64,000 nucleotides of DNA from Arthrobacter sp. N199823 (GTDB lineage: Bacteria > Actinomycetota > Actinomycetes > Actinomycetales > Micrococcaceae). Under the pieces are notes generated by a model, which made no database searches, was not told the DNA's origin, and was given only the letters and a program-made list of their open reading frames with translations. The stretch covers positions 62,001-126,000 of the forward strand of contig NZ_PJIN01000002.1 of NCBI RefSeq assembly GCF_002929705.1, given 5' to 3'. The translations under genes were made by a program, and so were the position numbers. Shown here piece by piece: positions 60,936-64,000 of this stretch (position 1 is its first letter; each line of letters begins with the position of its first letter).

Positions 60936-62671
60936 GCCGCTCCACAGAAAACGCAGCCAAGGTCAACGCAGCTGTCGCCGGCGTGCCCGGGGGCGAAAAG
61001 TCGCCGCGGTCAGCACTGCAAATTGCGGACTTGAAGGTAACTTTTGCCACGGATCAGGGCGATGTTCTGGCCGTTAAAGACGTCTCGTTCACGGTGGCTC
61101 CGGGTGAAATTGTTGCCATTGTGGGTGAATCAGGTTCCGGCAAGACCGTCACGGCAAAAGCCATATTGGGGCTGCTGCCGGAGACTGCGGACAGTAGTGG
61201 GGCCGTGATTATTTCCGGTAACGACGTTTTGAGCGTCAGCGCCCAAGAAATGCGTCAGATCCGGGGCCGCGACGTAGCCATGGTGTTTCAAGAGCCATCC
61301 ACGGCGCTTAACCCCGTGCACACGGTGGGCTGGCAGATTGCCGAGGGCCTGCGTGCCCATCGTCCTGAGGGGAAGCGTGTGGGTAAGAAGGAAGCCCGCA
61401 AACTTGCCATTGAGGCTTTAGCCAAGGTGGGCATTCCGGAGCCGGAGAAGCGGGTTGATTATTACCCACACCAATTCTCTGGCGGGCAGAAGCAGCGTGT
61501 GGTTATCGCCGCAGCGTTGGCCCTGAACCCGGGCTTGATTGTGGCTGATGAGCCCACTACGGCACTTGATGTGACGGTGCAGGCGGAGATTTTGGAACTG
61601 CTCCGAGATCTGCGCGATCGCTACGGAACCTCCATTGTGCTGATTACCCACAACATGGGTGTGGTGGCAGATCTTGCCGACCGTGTGGTGGTCATGTACC
61701 AGGGCGATGTCGTGGAGAAAGCCAGTTCGAAGGTGCTCTTTGAGGCACCGCAGCAGGACTACACAAAAGCGCTGCTGGCTGCTGTGCCACACTTGGGCCG
61801 CAACTCCGCATCGGCTGGATTCACGGAACGAGCCTTCCAAGACAAGGAAGTGCTGGTCCGGGCCACGGATCTGGAAATTGAATACCCGGGCCGCTTGGGT
61901 AGCCCCGCATTCAAGGCCGTAGACAAGGTCTCCTTCACCATTAGCGCCGGCGAGGTCTTCGGTCTGGTGGGGGAGTCCGGCTCGGGCAAGACCACCATTG
62001 GCCGCGCCATTGCAGGGTTGAACCGCACCACGGGTGGTTCGTTGAACGTGCTCGGCTACGAGATGCTCAATTACAAGGAGCGCACGTTCCGGCCCCTGCG
62101 CAAGGACATCGGCTTTGTCTTCCAAGACCCGGCGGCTTCCTTCAACCCGTACCTGAGCATTGGTGAGTGTGTGGCTGAGCCGTTGCTCATCCACACCGAC
62201 CTCTCCGGGCCGGCCGTCACCAAGCGTGTTGGCGAATTGCTGGAATCGGTCCAGTTGCCGGGCGCGTATGCCAAGCGCTTCCCCCATGAGCTTTCCGGTG
62301 GACAGCGGCAGCGTGCATCACTGGCTCGTGGTCTGGCACTGTCGCCCAAGCTGCTGATCGCTGACGAGCCCACCTCGGCACTGGACGTCTCAGTCCAGGC
62401 AAAGGTGTTGGAACTGTTCCGTGAAATCCAGAACGAATTGGGCTTCGCGGCGCTCTTCATCAGCCACGACCTTGCCGTGGTGGACATTCTGGCGCAATGG
62501 GTCGGGGTGCTCTACAAGGGCAAAATGGTGGAGCAGGGGATAGGTAATCAGGTCATGGGCAACCCGCAGGCCGATTACACCAAGCGCCTCATTGCCTCAT
62601 TGCCTGTGCCCGACCCGGCGGAGCAGGCCAAACGCCGCGCCGCCCATCAGGCGCTGTTGGCGGCAAAGTAG
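60932..62671 (+). CDS. Fused peptide-ABC transporter ATPase (DppD-DppF type)
   Basis: A 579-residue protein with two complete ATPase domains. The first (about 30-290) has GESGSGKTVTAKA, SGGQKQRVVIAAAL and VADEPTTALD; the second (about 310-575) has GESGSGKTTIGRA, SGGQRQRASLARGL and IADEPTSALD. Each matches the DppD and DppF chains that are usually separate. The short C-terminal OppD region is partly kept between them. The fusion ensures one-to-one stoichiometry. It closes the operon. Confidence 0.92.
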   Translation: MSRSTENAAKVNAAVAGVPGGEKSPRSALQIADLKVTFATDQGDVLAVKDVSFTVAPGEIVAIVGESGSGKTVTAKAILGLLPETADSSGAVIISGNDVLSVSAQEMRQIRGRDVAMVFQEPSTALNPVHTVGWQIAEGLRAHRPEGKRVGKKEARKLAIEALAKVGIPEPEKRVDYYPHQFSGGQKQRVVIAAALALNPGLIVADEPTTALDVTVQAEILELLRDLRDRYGTSIVLITHNMGVVADLADRVVVMYQGDVVEKASSKVLFEAPQQDYTKALLAAVPHLGRNSASAGFTERAFQDKEVLVRATDLEIEYPGRLGSPAFKAVDKVSFTISAGEVFGLVGESGSGKTTIGRAIAGLNRTTGGSLNVLGYEMLNYKERTFRPLRKDIGFVFQDPAASFNPYLSIGECVAEPLLIHTDLSGPAVTKRVGELLESVQLPGAYAKRFPHELSGGQRQRASLARGLALSPKLLIADEPTSALDVSVQAKVLELFREIQNELGFAALFISHDLAVVDILAQWVGVLYKGKMVEQGIGNQVMGNPQADYTKRLIASLPVPDPAEQAKRRAAHQALLAAK

Positions 62672-62743
62672 TGTAGTTCCGCTCGGCCGGATCTGAGGGA
62701 GACCTCGAGCCGGCACTTGAGCTGGACTGTGAAGCGGGCCTTG

Positions 62744-62792
62744 AGGCGGTGCCCGGCGTGGACAGTGTTTTTGTCCCCGCCGGGCACCGCCT
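62744..62792 (+). terminator. Large hairpin after the importer operon, overlapping the next promoter
   Basis: AGGCGGTGCCCGGC (62744-62757) pairs perfectly with 62779-62792 around a 21-nt loop. The right arm ends at the first base of TAAACT (62792-62797), the -10 of the chorismate mutase gene, and TTTTTG (62769-62774) in the loop is a possible -35. No T-run follows. Confidence 0.6.
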
Positions 62793-62803
62793 AAACTGTT
62801 TTC

Positions 62804-63283
62804 ATGACCGAATCGAGCCACGCTGCGCACCTGTCCGTTGAAGACTTTGACCCGGCCGCCAGTTCCCTCACGGAAGCTGTAGCCCCGGCCGTCATGGCGG
62901 AACTGCTATCCATCCGCTCCAGTATTGATAACTTCGATGCCACCTTGGTGTACCTGCTGGCCGAACGATTCAAGGCCACTCAGCGCGTGGGCATCCTCAA
63001 GGCCACACACCAGCTGCCCGCCGGCGATCCGGGCCGCGAGAAGGCCCAGATCCAGCGACTGCGTGCCCTCGCCGAGTCCGCCCACTTGGACCCCGCCTTT
63101 GCCGAGAAGTTCCTCAACTTCATCATTAGCGAGGTCATCCACCATCACCAAGCTATTTCGCAGAGCCATTCTGCCGCAGCTGCCACCGGTGGTGTGCCGG
63201 TGGTCAGCATGGACGGGTTGGGCTTCGTGGCAGATCCGCAATCTGCGCCCGTGATGGACGACGGCGGCACGCAGCCTCAGTGA
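62804..63283 (+). CDS. Chorismate mutase (AroQ type)
   Basis: A 159-residue protein. The AroQ helix motif SIRSSIDNFDATLVYLLAERFKATQRVGILKA carries R38, R55 and K66, in the family positions that bind chorismate. It converts chorismate to prephenate for Phe/Tyr synthesis. The N-terminal 30 and C-terminal about 40 residues are extra. The ATG is 6 nt after TAAACT, without a Shine-Dalgarno, so the mRNA is probably leaderless. Its stop overlaps the next gene's GTG. Confidence 0.88.
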   Translation: MTESSHAAHLSVEDFDPAASSLTEAVAPAVMAELLSIRSSIDNFDATLVYLLAERFKATQRVGILKATHQLPAGDPGREKAQIQRLRALAESAHLDPAFAEKFLNFIISEVIHHHQAISQSHSAAAATGGVPVVSMDGLGFVADPQSAPVMDDGGTQPQ

Positions 63284-64000
63284 GCCCCTCGCCTATGCAC
63301 ACCGCCAGTACTGCCCAAGGGCAAGGTGGTGCGTTTTCTGATAGCGCCACGGCCACTGCCTTGGGCCCATGGCCCGGTACCGACCCCGTGGAAGCCACTA
63401 AGGTCTCAGTAGGAATTTTCCCTAGTCCGCATCTGCCTTTCCTGCCGCAACTGCCCGCTCGCGGGGTTGGGTCGGACCCGATTGGCCGCACCGCCTCCTT
63501 ACTGACCGAGTTGCCTGTGGACGTGCAGCCCTACGGCTGGCGCTTTGTGGACAGGATTGGTCTGGACTTCCGGCGAGCGGAATCGGCGTTGTCCACGGAC
63601 ATCAATGTACTGGCGGATGTTGTTGGTGACGGGGATCTGTCTCCGGAAGCACTGAAGGTCCAAGTGGTGGGCCCCTTCTCGCTGGCCGCGGCCATCCACC
63701 TGCACTATGGCGAGCGATCGCTGCGGGACTACGGTGCTCGGCGTGATATTGGCCAGTCCTTGGCGGCAGGTCTGGCCATTCACGCTCAGAAGGCGCAAGC
63801 CGGCGTCCCCGGTGCTGCGCTGACGCTGCAAATTGATGAGCCGCACATTGCTGCGGTTTTGGCGGGGACCATTCCCACGGCGTCGGGCTATAGGTCCTTG
63901 CGAGCCATCCCGCGCTCGGAGTTGCGCCAGGTGTGGAGCGATCTGGTGGCCGCTGCCCGCGCGGCTGGTTTCAGCCAGGTGGCCATCAACTTGGCACCCG
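63280..64000 (+). CDS. Methionine synthase-like protein (UROD/MetE family), N-terminal part (cut by window edge)
   Basis: The frame is open to the window edge, 240 residues. GTG at 63280 overlaps the chorismate mutase stop (GTGA); an ATG at 63295 is the alternative. The region LPFLPQLPARGVGSDPIGRTASLL, then VQPYGWRFVDR, and VQVVGPFSLAAAIHLHYGER belong to a MetE-C-like TIM-barrel family. Members in mycobacteria lie just upstream of ligA and are annotated as methionine synthase, but lack the N-terminal half of MetE. The zinc-binding C-terminal residues lie outside the window, so activity cannot be judged. Confidence 0.8.
   Translation, partial: MSPSPMHTASTAQGQGGAFSDSATATALGPWPGTDPVEATKVSVGIFPSPHLPFLPQLPARGVGSDPIGRTASLLTELPVDVQPYGWRFVDRIGLDFRRAESALSTDINVLADVVGDGDLSPEALKVQVVGPFSLAAAIHLHYGERSLRDYGARRDIGQSLAAGLAIHAQKAQAGVPGAALTLQIDEPHIAAVLAGTIPTASGYRSLRAIPRSELRQVWSDLVAAARAAGFSQVAINLAP

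Overview
The window reads as chromosome of a high-GC Gram-positive actinobacterium, most like the Arthrobacter group (Micrococcaceae). Supporting signs are the high-GC codon use, PspA, TIGR03086 and FolP2-like genes typical of Actinobacteria, the order cysteine desulfurase - mnmA - ... - methionine-synthase-like gene, and many GTG starts and probable leaderless transcripts. I see no phage, insertion sequence, CRISPR array or rRNA. There is one RNA gene, an initiator tRNA. The genus is inferred from gene content only.

Layout. 1-4.0 kb: edge of an SLC13-type permease, a small PLDc_N/SHOCT membrane protein, leucyl aminopeptidase and cardiolipin synthase. 4.2-7.1 kb: AI-2E-family exporter, then a crotonase-tetR pair with tandem operators. 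7.3-15.3 kb: a lipid-degradation run (thiolase, FadB-type fusion, dienoyl-CoA isomerase-like crotonase, acyl-CoA synthetase, alpha-methylacyl-CoA racemase, metallo-hydrolase). 15.5-19.2 kb: marR divergent from etfBA plus a four-histidine membrane cytochrome b. 19.3-23.3 kb: valine-degradation operon (acyl-CoA dehydrogenase, hydroxyisobutyryl-CoA hydrolase, hydroxyisobutyrate dehydrogenase, enoyl-CoA hydratase). 23.5 kb: tRNA-fMet. 23.6-24.8 kb: alpha/beta hydrolase with an AT-rich, Zur-box-like upstream region. 24.8-28.0 kb: molybdate operon. 28.1-32.1 kb: redox genes with an XRE regulator and a second aldo/keto reductase. 32.2-37.3 kb: envelope-stress genes (pspA, TPM-domain protein, HtrA protease). 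37.4-39.6 kb: FtsX/LolD-type ABC pair. 40-41.8 kb: a second etfBA. 41.9-46.2 kb: methyltransferase, trmL, J-domain protein, diacylglycerol-kinase-like protein, lipoprotein. 46.2-51.1 kb: pterin cluster (RibD-C reductase, FolP2-like protein, FAD reductase, folE) and a cysteine-rich SufR-like regulator. 51.2-56.1 kb: unknown protein, subtilase, cysteine desulfurase, mnmA. 56.3-62.7 kb: TIGR03086 protein and a peptide-type ABC importer. 62.8-64 kb: chorismate mutase and the start of a MetE-like gene.

The genes from 6 to 23 kb work together. Acyl-CoA is made and racemised, oxidised by FadA/FadB-type enzymes and a dehydrogenase, and the electrons pass to ETF and probably the adjacent cytochrome. 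Two local regulators (TetR, MarR) have palindromic sites at their divergent promoters.

The most unusual signal is not a gene. A family of intergenic repeats occurs at six loci (near 4.0, 5.4, 7.2, 15.4, 39.7 and 56.1 kb). Each locus is a head-to-tail run of units beginning RACGC and phased at exactly 32 bp (one 26-bp step excepted). At two loci two runs face each other. I cannot match it to a named element, and it is the best candidate here for something undescribed.
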